From Flaccisagitta enflata (Eukaryota; Chaetognatha; Sagittoidea; Aphragmophora): a DNA stretch of 64,000 bases. The DNA lies in contig OZ231127.1 of the NCBI GenBank assembly GCA_965153355.1, positions 41,292,001 through 41,356,000 on the forward strand, in the 5' to 3' direction. Both the position numbers and the translations under genes were made by a program. A model generated the notes under the pieces. It was not told the origin of the DNA. It ran no database searches and saw nothing but the letters and a program-made list of their open reading frames with translations. Shown here one piece after another: positions 25,450 to 39,394 of this stretch (positions are counted from its first letter, which is position 1; each line of letters starts with the position of its first letter).

Positions 25450-25665
25450 AGAAACAAGGCCGGATACACGGCTACCCCAGTCGCGTGCGGGTGGGCAGGG
25501 GCCATAATTGAGGTCACTCCATCATTTGGGCAGGAGCAGTGAGGCCAAAAACCGCAAAAACCAAAAAAAAGTAAAGTGTGACGGACCGACGGACGGACGG
25601 ACCGACGGACCGACGGACGGACCGACAAAGCGGGTTGTAGAGTCGCGTAGCACGCGACTAAAAAT
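25450..25665 (+). mobile_element. HINE-like element, complete GTCGCGTGC subfamily copy
   Basis: 5' AACAAGGCCGGATACACGGC, word AGTCGCGTGC, GGGTGGGCAGGGGC, a unique middle, (GACGGACC) tetramers 25578-25625, and 3' hairpin AGTCGCGTAGCACGCGACT with AAAAAT. The word and outer hairpin arm match over 10 bases. It lies about 340 bp upstream, in gene orientation, of LRR exon B, within the intron. Confidence 0.78.
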
Positions 25666-26034
25666 TATAAACTGTACGTTACGTTTACGAGAGTCAAGAG
25701 AAAAGCTTTCGAATATATCATGAAATAAACGATATGAATTGGACAAACTATAGAGCCCATGAGAATTCCGGAAAATAAGAGAACTTTGCCTTTTCATCAT
25801 TGACAAACAAAATGGAGGGGAAAAAAGGAGTCAGGGAAAGAAAGTGGAAAAGTTAAACAAAAGAAAAAAAGGAACAAGAAATAAGAAAAAGTGCAGCTGA
25901 AAGGAAACCAGGAAAAAGTGCAAAACATATGCCAACGGCGCCTAACGAAACGGGAAGGAATGAAAAATCGAAAAAAAATGGTGAGGATGGGAAGAAAGAG
26001 AAGGAAAAAAACTGACAGGGAAAAAGAGACGAGG

Positions 26035-26150
<116 letters not shown>

Positions 26151-27224
26151 CTTAAAGAGAACAGAAAGAAAGAAAGGTATTCAGATGGTAATCGACAGAC
26201 ATGTCAATAGACTAGCTGATATATATCAATAGTTGCATGAAAAAAGTGACAGTAGCAGTACATATTGTCATTTCAATACCAATTCTAGTCAGAAGAGAGA
26301 GAAAAAAAATAAAAAGAGAATAAGGAAGATGCACAAAGGAAAAAAATAGTAATTCAAAACAAAGTTTGTCTCCCACTGAGTAAAAGAAAACACGTGAAAG
26401 AAGACAGAATAAAAGGCATCATGAATGAAGGAGGGAACAACTCATGAAAGCTATGACACATGATCATAAACTCATTTCGCAACCGAGACGCATAAGTGTC
26501 GTCTGAAAGCCGCTCTTTTATATATTCTATTTTTTAGCTGAGCATCTCGGCAAATAACTCGAGACGTGTCATCACCCTTCTCCTTTTTTCTCTCTTTTAC
26601 TTCCCATCTACCTTAATATATATTCCATTTGCGTTTTTCTCCCGCCTACGTCTTTAAAGAAAGAAAAAAGAGAGAGAAAAGTTGCAGCCTCCTTATTTTC
26701 CATTGATACAAGAGGATTTTTCTTCATCATATAGTGTCAACACGACATTAGTTTGGAAAGAAGATGGTATAATGAATAAATCAGCGAATGAATTAATGGA
26801 TAACTCAGGAGAATTCGTTATGGGTAGCCGATGCTCTGTTCCGGTCGCGTCATGAGGCAGAGGCAGTACATGGGTGTTGATAAAAATCTGTACGGACGGA
26901 TTAACCGATCAATCAACCAACTTTTTAACGTCACAACAAATTTCTCAAAACTAAAAGTTGAAGACAGCTGAAAAATTGACCGCCACAATCCTCTTCTGCC
27001 TATTTGCGTTTCCGGCTGGAAGAAACAAATGAGAGAGAAAGAAAAAAAAAATGACATAAAGCAAACAAACAAATGAGAGGAACCAAACAACTGGGCTTTA
27101 GCAGGAAAACGAGGGCAAAAAGCCTGTCACCATTCGTGAGCAATGGAAGACCATTTGTCTAAATGAACTAAATGCAACTATGGATCATTTATATGGAAAT
27201 ACGTCAAACGCAAACACATTTAAT

Positions 27225-27542
27225 CAGGGGTGTATATACTTGAGTCGCTTTTGATCCCCCCCCCCCCGCCTTTTCTTTTCTTCCCCGCAATGCTTGGGTT
27301 TTAAAATCTATGACTTTCTTCCCTGTAAAGCAATAAATCAGTGTAATTTATTGGTAAAGGTTTAAATACGTAATGTAAAATATGTTTTACTGATCGCTTT
27401 TTATGATTTGGTACTGCCAAAAGTTATATTTTCCCCAAATTTTCTTTTTTTTTCTTCCTCCCCCTTTTGATTTTCTTCTTTATCTCCAAACCCTTTGGTT
27501 TCCCCCAACGGGGGGGGGGGAACTCAATTATATTCAGGCCTG
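27225..27542. mobile_element. hAT-like MITE, family 2, second copy
   Basis: 318 bp, beginning CAGGGGTGTATATACTTGAG and ending CTCAATTATATTCAGGCCTG, with the same internal plan as 22023-22335. Flanks are CATTTAAT and TATCTAAT, a decayed 8-bp duplication (6 of 8 match), so this copy is older. Confidence 0.78.
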
Positions 27543-27783
27543 TATCTAATAACAAAGCTTGAAAAAAAAACATCAAAAAACCGAGTTTGGATTTGGTGCT
27601 ACGGCTCAGCAAAGAAAATACCAGGGATACAATAGTGCGATCTCAAAAACCATTGTTCCAATTTTTTGGCATCGTTATTACCAACGGCTTGATGACCATT
27701 TTAAAAAAGTTATCAAAGTTAACCCAGCGAACTAGTAAAACATAAAGGCATGAAAATAACTAGAAAATCCCGACAGAACTTAC

Positions 27784-27880
27784 CAATGGTTTTGACTGTG
27801 AGTCCCTGAAATGCAGAGTCGTTGACAACTCGAAGATGGTTTGTGTCGATGTGAAGCCAAGACCAAACCGGGCACGAACA
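27784..27880 (-). CDS. LRR gene, exon A (most upstream exon found)
   Basis: 97-bp internal exon. The acceptor is a T-rich tract ending in CAG next to 27880; the donor is G|GTAAGT at 27783. It reads in phase 0 and ends in phase 1. The peptide starts CSCP and continues WLHIDTNHLRVV, then NDSAFQGLTVKTI, which has the spacing of an extracellular leucine-rich repeat (LxLxxNxLxxLxxxAFxGL). The two cysteines resemble the end of an N-terminal LRR cap, but a normal cap would have more residues before the first repeat, so this is uncertain. Its phase-1 end joins exactly to the next exon, rebuilding a glycine codon inside a good repeat (TIGLHYNSI). Nothing upstream (signal peptide, start codon) was found. 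Product: secreted or membrane LRR protein of unknown subfamily. Confidence 0.82.
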
Positions 27881-28702
27881 CTGAATAACAAAATCAGAGG
27901 GGGAAAGAGAAGGAAGAGCAGGGAGATATAAGGAGCAGGGAATGGACATTAGGCAGAATTCAAAGGGTGAGTAACAAAGTGAAGACAGATTAGAGAGGAG
28001 GAAGGTTAAAAAAGAAGTAATGGAACGAGATGGTAAAAGCAAGAAGAAAGAAGAGAACAAGGGAAGGAAAAAGGAATCAAGGAGAGGAAAAAAGAAAGGG
28101 GGGAAAAGGGAAACATTATTAATGGTTCGTTCAAGGCGGGTCATATTAAACTAAATGATTTCAACGCGACATCTATGACCTTTTTAGTGAACCCCCTCGC
28201 GTTAGTAAATGGAGTGAGATGAGAGGGACAACAAAACATTGAGCGCCTCTTCTTCTAGGCCTGACGCTAAATAACTATTACATGTTTCATTCCCGGAACT
28301 AATATAACTCGGCAATTCCCGCGGCCGTTGCAGCTTCAACGCCAATTGGTAGTTATCATGCCTCAGCTTAAGTAATTCATGGAGCCATAGAAACCAACGG
28401 TGATCTGACCGTCTGGCGGATATATTTCAATTTTTTGTGATGGCCCGAAGAGATGAGAAAGGATAAAAAAAGGATGGGTAAGAGGAAGAAACAAGAAAGT
28501 AAGCGGGGTAGACTGGCAGGGGGCTGAAGAGATGCAGAGAGGAGGGGGAGGGGGGGGCAGAGACACGTGGAGAGTGAAATAAGTAACTTAAAGATGACTT
28601 TTTTTTCGCGTCGTCACTGCGATGTTTTGATGTGATGTGACCAAAGAGAAATGGAACTGGAAGGAAGGAAACATGGCGCAGAAAGCACTTGAGAAAAAAA
28701 GT

Positions 28703-28810
<108 letters not shown>

Positions 28811-29243
28811 TCAGCGAGATAGTCAATGAGTCGATGAGAAAAACAAGAAAAGACAGAAAGTTGAAAGTGATTTGAAAGTTCTAGCTTGTGAGGTCTTGTC
28901 GAAGATTCCGAATTTTTCCTTTCTATTTTGATTAATGAATGTTTAAAAAGCGCGTTTTGGATGTTTTCCTCTCATAGAGTGGCTGAATTCTAAGTCCGTG
29001 TAGCCACGTTGTCAAACGTTGATGAATTTTAGTTCACTGTGAAATTGCTTTCCGTTTCGTATCTTTGATATATGATAAGTACATTAAAATTCAATACAAC
29101 ATCATTTTCCAAATTTTATATTCAAACTTTAAAGATATCAAACTTTAAAGATATCAAAATCTAAGCTTTATTTTGCTGCTGGGCTGGGTGATATTATTAC
29201 GTGAACATACACGAGCTACTCGTGCAGTCATCAACGAAGGTTA

Positions 29244-29445
29244 ATGGAAGAAGAAGAAGAAGAAGAAGAAGAAGAAGAAGAAGAAGAAGAAGAAGAAGAA
29301 GAAGAAGAAGAAGAAGAAGAAGAAGAAGAAGAAGAAGAAGAAGAAGAAGAAGAAGAAGAAGAAGAAGAAGAAGAAGAAGAAGAAGAAGAAGATAAAGAAG
29401 AAGAAGAAGAACAAGAAGGAGAACAAGAAGAAGAAGAAAAAGATG
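29244..29445. repeat. (GAA)n microsatellite
   Basis: About 150 bp of perfect GAA then degenerate GAA/GAC. Poly-Glu, Arg, Leu and Ser frames are artefacts. Confidence 0.95.
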
Positions 29446-29949
29446 ACGACGACGACGAAGTGGAGAGAAGTTCGCAGCTGACATGGGTCCGACAGTGCAA
29501 TGAGGCTCTCAGGGACAACAAATCAGTATGTTAGTTACTACTCTATTCCATAAGAAATCTTCACCCGTACGGTCTCGGAACTGGCAGCAAAACATTAGGA
29601 AATTGTTTGTAGATACATTTTGCTCTTTACCGTGTCCTGGACAAAATTGCGAAACCTAGACGAAATGACACGAAAACTAACTAGCTGAATGAAACGTAGA
29701 GTGATAGCTATTAAATTCAACAAAATATTTGCTGCTTTGTCATGTACCTCTCTGACTCAGCCGGGCTCATACGACATGTATAGACCAAGAATAAAAAGAA
29801 ACATGTTAACAAGGCAACACTTTTTATTTCGAACAATAACTACAGCAATTCCTTATGTTTATGAAGATGTTCATCTTGACCTCGTCATAGTCAAATAATC
29901 TTATTCTATCCAATATCTTTTGTCTGTCATATTATGTCTGTCTGTCTGT

Positions 29950-29953
29950 CTGT

Positions 29954-30036
<83 letters not shown>
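29950..30036. repeat. (CT)n microsatellite
   Basis: About 85 bp of CT after CTGT units, 50 bp from a HINE-like element. 29446-29949 holds nothing recognised. Confidence 0.93.
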
Positions 30037-30039
<3 letters not shown>

Positions 30040-30085
30040 CTATCTTCTCTTTCTCTCTCTGTTCTATCTCTTTGTTTGAGTAAGA

Positions 30086-30212
30086 ACAAGGCCGGATACA
30101 CGGCAATCCAGTTGCGGATGGTCGGGCAGGAGCGAAAACCACTTGGAATTCAGAAATATTACCGACTGACTGACACAGCAAGTTGTAGCGTCGCGTGTGC
30201 GCGACTAAAAAC
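30086..30212 (+). mobile_element. HINE-like element, short copy
   Basis: 5' GAACAAGGCCGGATACACGG, word AGTTGCGGAT, GGGCAGGAGCG, a short ACCGACTGACTGACAC remnant of the tetramers, and 3' CGTCGCGTGTGCGCGACT followed by AAAAAC. The 5' word and hairpin no longer match well, so this is a diverged or recombinant copy. Confidence 0.7.
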
Positions 30213-30409
30213 GGACTAACCCCTCAGACTGTCCAAAATTCTTAACTAATTTAACTTGACTACACCCGACAACTGCAAGGTTACGCATCTGGAATACAAC
30301 ATGAAGATTACGGAAAAGGTATAGCACCTCCCCTTGCAGCTCGTGTCGACATAGCCACATGGTCGTGTATGCCATACACTGTATGGTATCATTCAATCGG
30401 TTATCTCAA

Positions 30410-30590
30410 TGTAAATTAAGCCACCGAGGCGAATTTTGAATTTCGCCTCCGTTTAAGAGATATTCACTCCAAAAGGCGGAATTTTTGACCTCCAAGGGGG
30501 TGTCCTCCGCCTATGTTTGGGGTAGAATTTCTCAAGAATGGTAGCAAAATTAAAAAATCGCCTCGGTGGCGTAAATTGTACTGTGACAAG
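30410..30590. mobile_element. Short palindromic MITE
   Basis: AAGCCACCGAGGCGAATTTT on the left is matched by the complement of AAAATCGCCTCGGTGGCG on the right. Inside, GCCTCCGTTT and TCCGCCTATG repeat the motif loosely. About 170 bp, no coding sequence. Confidence 0.6.
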
Positions 30591-30896
30591 CTACAGAATG
30601 ATACCCCATATGATCGTGTGGAAGTTTCGTCCTAAGCTGTAGGTAGGGGTGCTAACCTTTTTTTACTTTTTTTGCAATCTTCACGTTGTATTACACGTGG
30701 AAGTGTACTTAAAATAAAAGCCGGAAATACGGAATTTAAGCGGGCGACCTTATCCCTTGGCGTGGAAAGACCGCTACGAAGAAACCGTAGCCCGCAGGAC
30801 CTGTGTATGTGTGTGCGTGTACATGTGTGTGTGTTGCACCAGAAAGTTGACTTAGCCGGGTACACGACCAGTAAGTAGTCCTTTGAATCTTCTTAC

Positions 30897-31122
30897 AGAC
30901 ACTTTCTCTTAGAGAGTCGTTTTGCAAGCTACTGAAACGCATGAACGAGGTCGTGACAGAAACGGTGAAGCCATTATGATAAGTCTTCACACCCAAGAAA
31001 ACCTGATTGAATTTGATCAGCAGGTCTTGGTTTCGCTCCTTCGCCTCTTTCACGCTCAATTTGGGCAAGATGATGACGTAAGCCTCGACGGAAGCCTGCA
31101 GGAATTCCGCGTCCAAAGGCAC
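30897..31122 (-). CDS. Possible exon of unknown function
   Basis: Open minus-strand stretch of 75 codons between a candidate acceptor (ATCATATAG) and a good donor (GTCT|GTAAGA). The peptide begins VPLDAEFLQASVEAYVIILP and has mixed, protein-like composition, with a charged helical-looking part (LSVKEAKERNQDLLIKFN). I do not recognise it. The phase-1 end does not match the phase-0 start of LRR exon A, so it is not its direct neighbour. The opposite strand is also open for 135 codons (30922-31329), which weakens the case. A decayed transposon ORF is an alternative. Confidence 0.25.
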
Positions 31123-31221
31123 CTATATGATTATGCAGAATATGAAGATGACTTTTTTGTCTGTCTGTTATTTTGCATCGATAAAAGCAGCAAAAAAGTA
31201 AACAGGTCGCTCAAGCGGCAT

Positions 31222-31777
31222 ATGGTCAGCGGTTCCCGATGCCCCATTGATGATATTATTGTAATGAGGCAGCGGCTCCTGAAGGGCCGCTGGTTCCACA
31301 TAGGGCTATTTTGTTCCAGCTTTGGTTAGTAGTGTCTGTTTTGAGGTCTGGGAAAGCTATCTTGTGGCCTGAGTGAGCTGATTTCAGGCCTGAGAAGGCT
31401 GTTTTGAGGTCTAAGGGGGGTGATTTTAAGCCTGGAAAGGCAAATTTGAGGCTTGGAAGGGCTGAATTGAGTCCCAGAAGCGCTGTTTTGAGTTCTGGGA
31501 GGGCTGATTTGGGGCCTGATAGAATTGATTCAGGCCTGGGAGGGCTGATTTTAGGCAGGGAAGGGATAATTTGAAGCCTAAGAGAGCTGATTTTAGGCCT
31601 GAGAAGGCTGATTTGAGGGCTGACAGGGGTAATTTGAGGCCTGAGAGGGCTGATTTCAGGCCCAAAAAGGCCAATTGGAGAGTGCGGATTTGAGGCCTAG
31701 AATGGCTTGGGGGGAGGACGGAGAAACGGAAAAACAAAATTGCCTTATGTGGAATCATAGGTCATCGGCCACTGCCC
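31222..31777. mobile_element. TIR-minisatellite family, diverged copy
   Basis: Head GGTCAGCGGTTCCCGATGCC, left TIR GGCAGCGGCTCCTGAAGGGC at 31268, interior of about 20-bp TTTGAGGCCTGAGAGGGCTG units to 31700, right TIR remnant CATCGGCCACTGCCCAAAAA. The TIRs have diverged. Confidence 0.6.
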
Positions 31778-31787
31778 AAAAAAGGAT

Positions 31788-31863
31788 GAACAGACTGACA
31801 AATAGGTGGACCAACAGAAGGACAAAGCGGGTGGTAGATTTGCGTAGCACGCAACTAAAAATA
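31788..31863 (+). mobile_element. HINE-like 3' end beside a TIR-minisatellite element
   Basis: ACCAACAGAAGGACAAAGCG then GATTTGCGTAGCACGCAACT and AAAAAT, the 3' half of the HINE-like family. It directly follows the right end of the TIR-type element 31222-31777. Confidence 0.5.
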
Positions 31864-32152
31864 TAATCATGTGCATAATAAGTTTTGCAGATGTATGTAT
31901 TTTACCAGTCTTAGGAAAAAACCTTTTCAGCTACAGTGGCGCCGTCTTGTTCTTGACTGCTGTCAACCATCCATAAAAGCGTAAGGCAGCGTCAAATCCA
32001 ATCCGCTATCGAATTTGCATTTTTGGTGAAGTTTGGGATTCTTATGAGCAGAATGAAAAATATGCGCAGCTTTCTCAGTTTCACATTATCGATACTACCG
32101 TGTTTGATTTCTGTGACACTGAAAGTTCCTTCCGTTTGTTTGTGTTTGTGTC

Positions 32153-32256
<104 letters not shown>

Positions 32257-33053
32257 CCCTTGCTTTCGCCCTTACGCTCGCTCTTGCTCTCTGGCTCTCT
32301 CGTCCTTGCGCTCTCTTGCACTCGCACTCCCTTTCCAGCTCTCACTTTTGCTCTCTCTTGCTCTCTGTAGTATTCTGTGTCCAAAAATGAAAATTGTGCG
32401 GACAATAGAATAATACCAACGCTCATGACAGATAGACTGATCTGGTCGTTTCATTTAGTACCTATAATAACTCCACGTCAATGTGTGAAGAATTCCCGTA
32501 GGTACGTACTCCCGAATCTTCAAGACGTTTTTCATTTATCTTCTTGACGAAAAAAAAATAAATGACTCGCAGGACTTGAAAAGTAGGAAAGCGAAGTACT
32601 TTATGCAGCGATTCAACGCCTCAATCGTTTTACATTGCTTTCCTTCATATGCATAAGAATCAAAACTGCAAGACTGGGAAATGCATGTGGAGATTTTGGG
32701 TTAGAGAGGTATTCCTGGGCCTAGAATTTTGGCCTTGAGAGAGGCTAATATTTCTGCGCTCAAACGTTTGGACCTGAGGATTGAAGGCTGACAGGCATCA
32801 GATCATTGGCTTGTATTGCAAGAGCACAAAAACAGGCAGAATTGCAAAAACAAATCGCACAAACGCATATGAGAGACGGAGGTCATGAACCCCATCGCAT
32901 AGCGCACATCAGCGCCGCTACGCCAGATGTGACAGAAGAAGCAAATCGGAAAATAATAATAATAATAAAATTAAGCTGAGAAAACTCGGAGTAAATGATG
33001 ATCATTGACCCGCGGCAGAGAAACATGGACTAGAAAGTGTTATGGTTTCTTTT

Positions 33054-33216
33054 TTTAGATGCATCATCGCATCTCTGCAAGAGGTTCTGTCATTTGGTCG
33101 GTCGGCCCGTTCGTCGGTCGGTCGGTCCGGCCGTCCGTCCGTCCGTCCGTTACGCCTCTTCTAATATCAAGCAGATGACGCATCGAGTTGCCCACCCGGG
33201 CTTGTTTCTTTATAAA
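33054..33216 (-). mobile_element. HINE-like element, GATGCG subfamily, second copy
   Basis: 3' hairpin AGATGCATCATCGCATCT, GTCGGTCC tetramers, GTTACGCC as in 11755-12050, and 5' end CCCACCCGGGCTTGTTTC. The 5' word GATGCGTCATC nearly matches the hairpin arm, with two changes. Confidence 0.7.
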
Positions 33217-33225
33217 TGTTCCATA

Positions 33226-33566
33226 CCGTATTTCTTGCATTTATCGCCCCCCCTCTAATTAGCGCCCCCCCCTTTTTTATGAAAGAATGAGCTGATAATG
33301 AGGGTGATTATTTGAAAAAAATCATTGAAGATTCATAGGTAAACAGGTTTTTTAGCAAAAACCATATGAGAATACGATGCAATACAACAAAATGTTTTTT
33401 TTTAGTGATTTTTTGGATTGAATTGTAAAAAAATTGTCAAAAAGTGTAAATTTTATAAAACAATGTTTAGGCATAAGTGAATAGGGGGCGCTAATTGCAG
33501 GTTCAAAATAGCAAGGTTTTATTTCAATTTCAAAAGCGCCCGGGGCGCTAATTACAAGAAATACGG
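33226..33566. mobile_element. TA-flanked MITE with TACCGTATTTC ends
   Basis: Left end CCGTATTTCTTGCATTTATC then GCCCCCC, and right end GGGGCGCTAATTACAAGAAA then TACGG, are inverted and flanked by TA. The internal GCGCTAATT motif recurs near both ends. It lies 10 bp after a HINE-like element. Confidence 0.68.
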
Positions 33567-33630
33567 TAATAGTGTCCACGCAGAGACTACAATTTTTTCC
33601 TCGGATTTGGACATATGGTTTTTTGCCATA

Positions 33631-34215
33631 CCATCTTGGCCATAAATATACGGACAGCTTTAAAATGTCATAACTCGTACAATTTTAATCGCATTGGGAT
33701 GATTTTTTTTCAAAATTCGCATCTTTGAAAAATCTATCAAATGAGACCGAGCTGGTTCCTGTATCTTTATTCGTTTAGAAATGAGAGCCGAATAAAGAAA
33801 CCATTTGCTATTTTCAAGTGTGGTGGGAAAATGTTTTTTATATTCATGGAAGATGGTGCACTGGTGCACTGCGCCAAAAACGCTGTAAGTTCGATGAGTT
33901 AAGCTCAGATCAATTCAAATCTCAATCCATTTGAGAACTCAAAGATTCAAATGGAAAACCTGCCGAAACGCAGGAAAACAACATTCAAAGCAAGGCTGAA
34001 ATGAATCGCATAAAAGGTTTGAAACAACACCACTCCAGAGTACCTGCGGTCTCTCCACGAGTTGATATCAAAGATTATGCAGGCGGCGATGAATGCCCAA
34101 CAAGCCCTAACATGGTCATACTTAATATCAGATGCAGTTTGATATGTCTGATGCTCACTTCTAATCAATCACCCAACTTATACACCTACTGTCCGTATAT
34201 TTATGGCCAAGATGG
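33631..34215. mobile_element. TA-flanked MITE (mariner-like)
   Basis: Near-identical ends, CCATCTTGGCCATAAATATA then CGGACAG on the left, and its exact inverse on the right, each flanked by TA. 585 bp. No transposase frame recognised. Confidence 0.78.
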
Positions 34216-34583
34216 TATTATCGAGCAAAGAAAGTGCGAGGACTTGAGTGAAAATGCATTACAAGGTTGTTAAAGGTTCTAAAGAGGTGGCTACTTAGGA
34301 GATGCACTTCCCCCTTCAGAACATACTACAAATTTGGTCGAAATTGCTTTCCCCAGATCCTAAAGATAAGAGCAGTGAAGGGAACCCCTCGCCGTGTCTA
34401 CTTGCACAAATAACCACTGTTATTTCTAACCATCGTCGCTCTTCCAATTTTCCATTTGGTGACTGTATCGAATCGGAGTTTTTCCCCTTTTTTTCTGTCT
34501 TTCTCTTTTATGAAAACATAAAGTCAGAAAGAGGAACCAGATGGGAATTATGACAGCTGCGTTTCATTTATCATTTCAAGTGG

Positions 34584-34720
<137 letters not shown>

Positions 34721-35188
34721 CTCTCTCTGTCACAGGCTCTTCTTCACTTGCTTTTTCTCAATTTAGCTCTTTTCCAACTCTACGCCATGTTCCAATTTAC
34801 TCTCTACATCCCCTTATTCCCCTTTGCCACCCTCTAAAAGGCTCTATCGGCAACCTCTGCTGCTCTATCTCATCCTCGATCGTCACCATCTAAGTTGCGT
34901 TGAAGAATGATTCTAATAAGTGGTTTGTCACAAGATTTATAATGACTGTCACTGAATTCTTTTTTCCCATTTGCTTTTTGTCACGAGGTTTGATGGAGCT
35001 GTCATCAACTACAGTTTACTGAAAAAACTTAGCATCATCAGCATCATCCAATTCTTTTTCCTGCCGCGTTTCCATTCCCTCGACTCTGTGGCAGTGAATT
35101 GGCCTGTAATGCTATAGAAAATAGAAAACAGCCAACACTACGTCGGCGCGACCGAGTGTATCAGGTCCAGCTTAAAGACTTAACGACA

Positions 35189-35593
35189 CTATTCGACTAA
35201 AAAAAAAAGCCGCACCTATTTTGAGTTGATAAATAAGAAAAACAAATTATTTTTCTATTGAAGTATTTTGAAAGATTTTCAAATTTTCTTTCATTCTAGA
35301 CCAATCCCAGATCTGTATCTCAAACGGTTTAGGAGCTAGAGCTTGTCAAAGTTATCTTCTTATTCGTAAAAATACTCATTTTTTGATAGGATTGCAAATT
35401 GATTATGGCAATGTTGCTACACATTGTTATGCCATTTCTAAATAAATAAAGCTAGAATTGCCAGATTAGAGCCAAATAAAAGATCTTTTCAAGAGCTTTC
35501 TAACGGTCTAAGATTATAATTAGTTTGTTTTTTTTTAAATTCAGTATGATAATTTGCCATTTAAAAGTGTGGCTTTTTTATTGAGTCGAGTAG
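35189..35593. mobile_element. TA-flanked MITE, family with 50716-51088
   Basis: Ends CTATTCGACTAAAAAAAAAA plus GCCGCAC and the inverse of CTACTCGACTCAATAAAAAA plus GCCACAC. The right flank is TA and the left is CA (mutated). Internal AGACCAATCCCAGATCTGTA matches the other copy in reverse. Confidence 0.68.
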
Positions 35594-36065
35594 TATACTT
35601 TGTAACGTTTATCAGTGATTTTCCTTCAGCCCGTCTGTGGCGCGTGTCGATGTCAATACCATATTTCCCACACATTCGTTTCATTATCGATCATCACCAT
35701 TGTTTACTTGTATTTTTGTAAGAGGGCGATGGTTTTATTGGATATTCTGGCATTGATGGTCCCTCGTGATCCACCGCAATTCTAAAATTCAATGAGGAAG
35801 TGTTGTCATTTGCTAGTGAAGGCCCTTTACACGCGGAGGAAAATACATAGCCCCCCATCTATTGTGCCTGCCCACAACCATCCCTCCTCTGACTACCCTA
35901 ATGACGCGGTTGAGAACTGACCTCACTCACGCTCAGGCGCACCCAAGAGGACGCTCAATCTTTTTGTCGGGGATGCGCAACCCATTTTCAGAGGAATCAG
36001 GAGGAAATCCACAGTGTAAAAAGAAAATCCCCTTTACGACTGAGAAAAAAGGAGAGAGAGAAAAT

Positions 36066-36100
36066 ATGAGAGAGAGAGAAAGAAAGATAGAAAGAAGGAT

Positions 36101-36179
<79 letters not shown>

Positions 36180-36180
36180 A
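36066..36180. repeat. (GAAA)n microsatellite
   Basis: About 110 bp. A 33-bp A run lies at 36596-36628 followed by CCAAGGCCAAGTAGGCCAAT, a probable HINE-like 5' remnant. Confidence 0.92.
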
Positions 36181-36592
36181 GTCAAACGGGCGGAAAGACA
36201 AACAGACAGAGGAAACAGGTACAAGATAGTTACTGCCAAACCACACACAGACGATCGCGTGTAGACAAACAAACGCACGCATGCACAAAGGATGAAAAAA
36301 GAGATAAGAAAAAGAAAGAAAAAATGAGCGAAAAAAATTGTTAAAAATAGATGGTAAAACTGTGGAATGTTGTTGGTCGTTGGAAAGACAATCCAATCGG
36401 AATTGAGTGATTTATTGGCCTCGATGGACCGCGTTCCGGCGAGCAGGCGGAAAACCTCCGGAACGATGCCGGAAAAACAGCCGACTTAACGTCGGGTAGG
36501 ACTCACACACACAAACACATGCGTGCACGCGCACGCAAGCGGTGTACGCATCATCGATACGGCATTGCAATTTGCAAGCAATCGTGCATTTT

Positions 36593-36630
<38 letters not shown>

Positions 36631-36670
36631 AAGGCCAAGTAGGCCAATGACGCGTCCTCTTTAAATGAAT

Positions 36671-36776
36671 GTTGTTTATGAATGAATGAATGAATAAATG
36701 AATGAATGAATGAATGAATGAATGAATGAATGAATGAATGAATGAATGAATGAATGAATGAATGAATGAATGACTT
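36671..36776. repeat. (AATG)n microsatellite
   Basis: About 105 bp of AATG. 36777-37969 is unique DNA; open frames there are not recognised. Confidence 0.95.
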
Positions 36777-37969
36777 ATCTAATCAATGAGTCTCTGAGCA
36801 ATGTACATGCACAAAACCGCCGTAGCACTACGTCAAAGAACACCAAGACTTGCCTGGCGACACCAAGACACGCAAACTATCACGCACGGAAAACAGCTGT
36901 TCCGTTCGACGGAAAGATCTTGATGCAGATGTTTCATACCACGGCGCGGCCTCAAGTCTTTCAAGAGTCAACAAGGCGAAACACACATTTGATAGATATG
37001 CACGCTTACCCATTGTTTCAAACAAGCACACGTTACCAGCCTCGTAAGTTGCACAACAAAGTATCCCCACTGAGTACATCCGACAAGAAAATTTCATCCA
37101 CTCTGTGTTTAAAACTTGAAGAAAAAAAAAGAATTTCCGTGATGTACGTCTCTGTCACAGTTTCTTTCTCTTTGTCCATTTTTTTTATACTAGTGGAGTC
37201 CAACAACGAAAAGCATCCCTTTCTAAACGCCGCAGGAATGAATATATAAGAGGCAAGAAGATTTTCATTGAACTACGCATCAACGCCCCCAAATCAGCCG
37301 ATTGACAGGCGAATCGACAAGTGGGATTTCCCAGTATTGACTACATCAGATTCAGAATGAGAAAAAAATGTATATTTAAGGAAGACGAACGTAGGCGTAA
37401 GTACAGAGATGGATGAATTACGAACCTCATAAAGACTAATCTCCTCAAATTTATTGGCGCTGTGGCGGATTTTTATCTCCGGAGGTTCGCCAAAGCTGTG
37501 TGCTTCGGCAAAATGTGGGTCGATATGATATCTCTAAATACTACACGAGATACTCCTCAAAGATAGAAAAAATTGATGACAAAACAAAACAAAAAACAAA
37601 TCAAAAAGAAAAAAGAACAAAAGAGAATGCCGTACACGCATTTAAGGCATACCCGCCTAGAAGGCATAACATTTACAGTCCCTATGAAGGCATTTCGTAT
37701 TTTTAAGGTTGGCAATATGGCAGCTACACTTTAAGGCATGAGTTTGGACTAAGGATGGGGGATGGGTTATTAGATTATGAAAGTCGGAGGGGTTTAGTAG
37801 GAAGGCTAAGGAACAAGGATGGTTGAGGCTAGAAATTTTAGCACATGGCGTTAGAACTAAGCTTGATGGTGGAAAACCCTTATTTGAACCGTGAAATAAT
37901 CACACAAAGTTGATGTCGGAAGTTGGGTTTTGACAAAATGGGGATGGATGTTGCTCTAGACTAGAGTCT

Positions 37970-38113
37970 AGTAAAATGGCGGAGGTAGACGCAGGTAGAT
38001 GGACAAAAGGTTATAACAGTAAAATGGCGGAGGTAGACGCAGGTAAATGGACAAAAGGTTATAACAGTAAAATGGCAAAGGTAGACGCAGGTAGATGGAC
38101 AAAAGGTTATTAC
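37970..38113. repeat. 48-bp minisatellite, three copies
   Basis: Three copies at 37970, 38018 and 38066 of a unit starting AGTAAAATGGCGGAGGTAGA, with only a few differences. The period is a multiple of three, so both strands stay open. Confidence 0.88.
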
Positions 38114-38307
38114 AGCCATATTCGAAAATGGGTATTTATTACCGCGTTTGGAAACGCCCATTTTTCTCATGTCATTTCTTTCTGTGTCTATTTTTGTCAG
38201 CGTTTTACGAACGAACGTTTTAGTTACCTCTACATGGAAAGTTTGTGTGGGTTTAAGTGTGTTTAAGACTAAGTTCTGGTGTGCGTGTGTTCGTGCGTGT
38301 ATATTTT

Positions 38308-38441
<134 letters not shown>

Positions 38442-38509
38442 CTGCTGGGCATCAAGCGAAAAAATTTAGGGACCAAAACCCAGAGTGTGAATCGTACCCT
38501 CGGGCATCG

Positions 38510-39352
<843 letters not shown>

Positions 39353-39394
39353 GCTTCTTCCAGGCGTCAGTGGACTCTCATGGAAGTGACAAAC

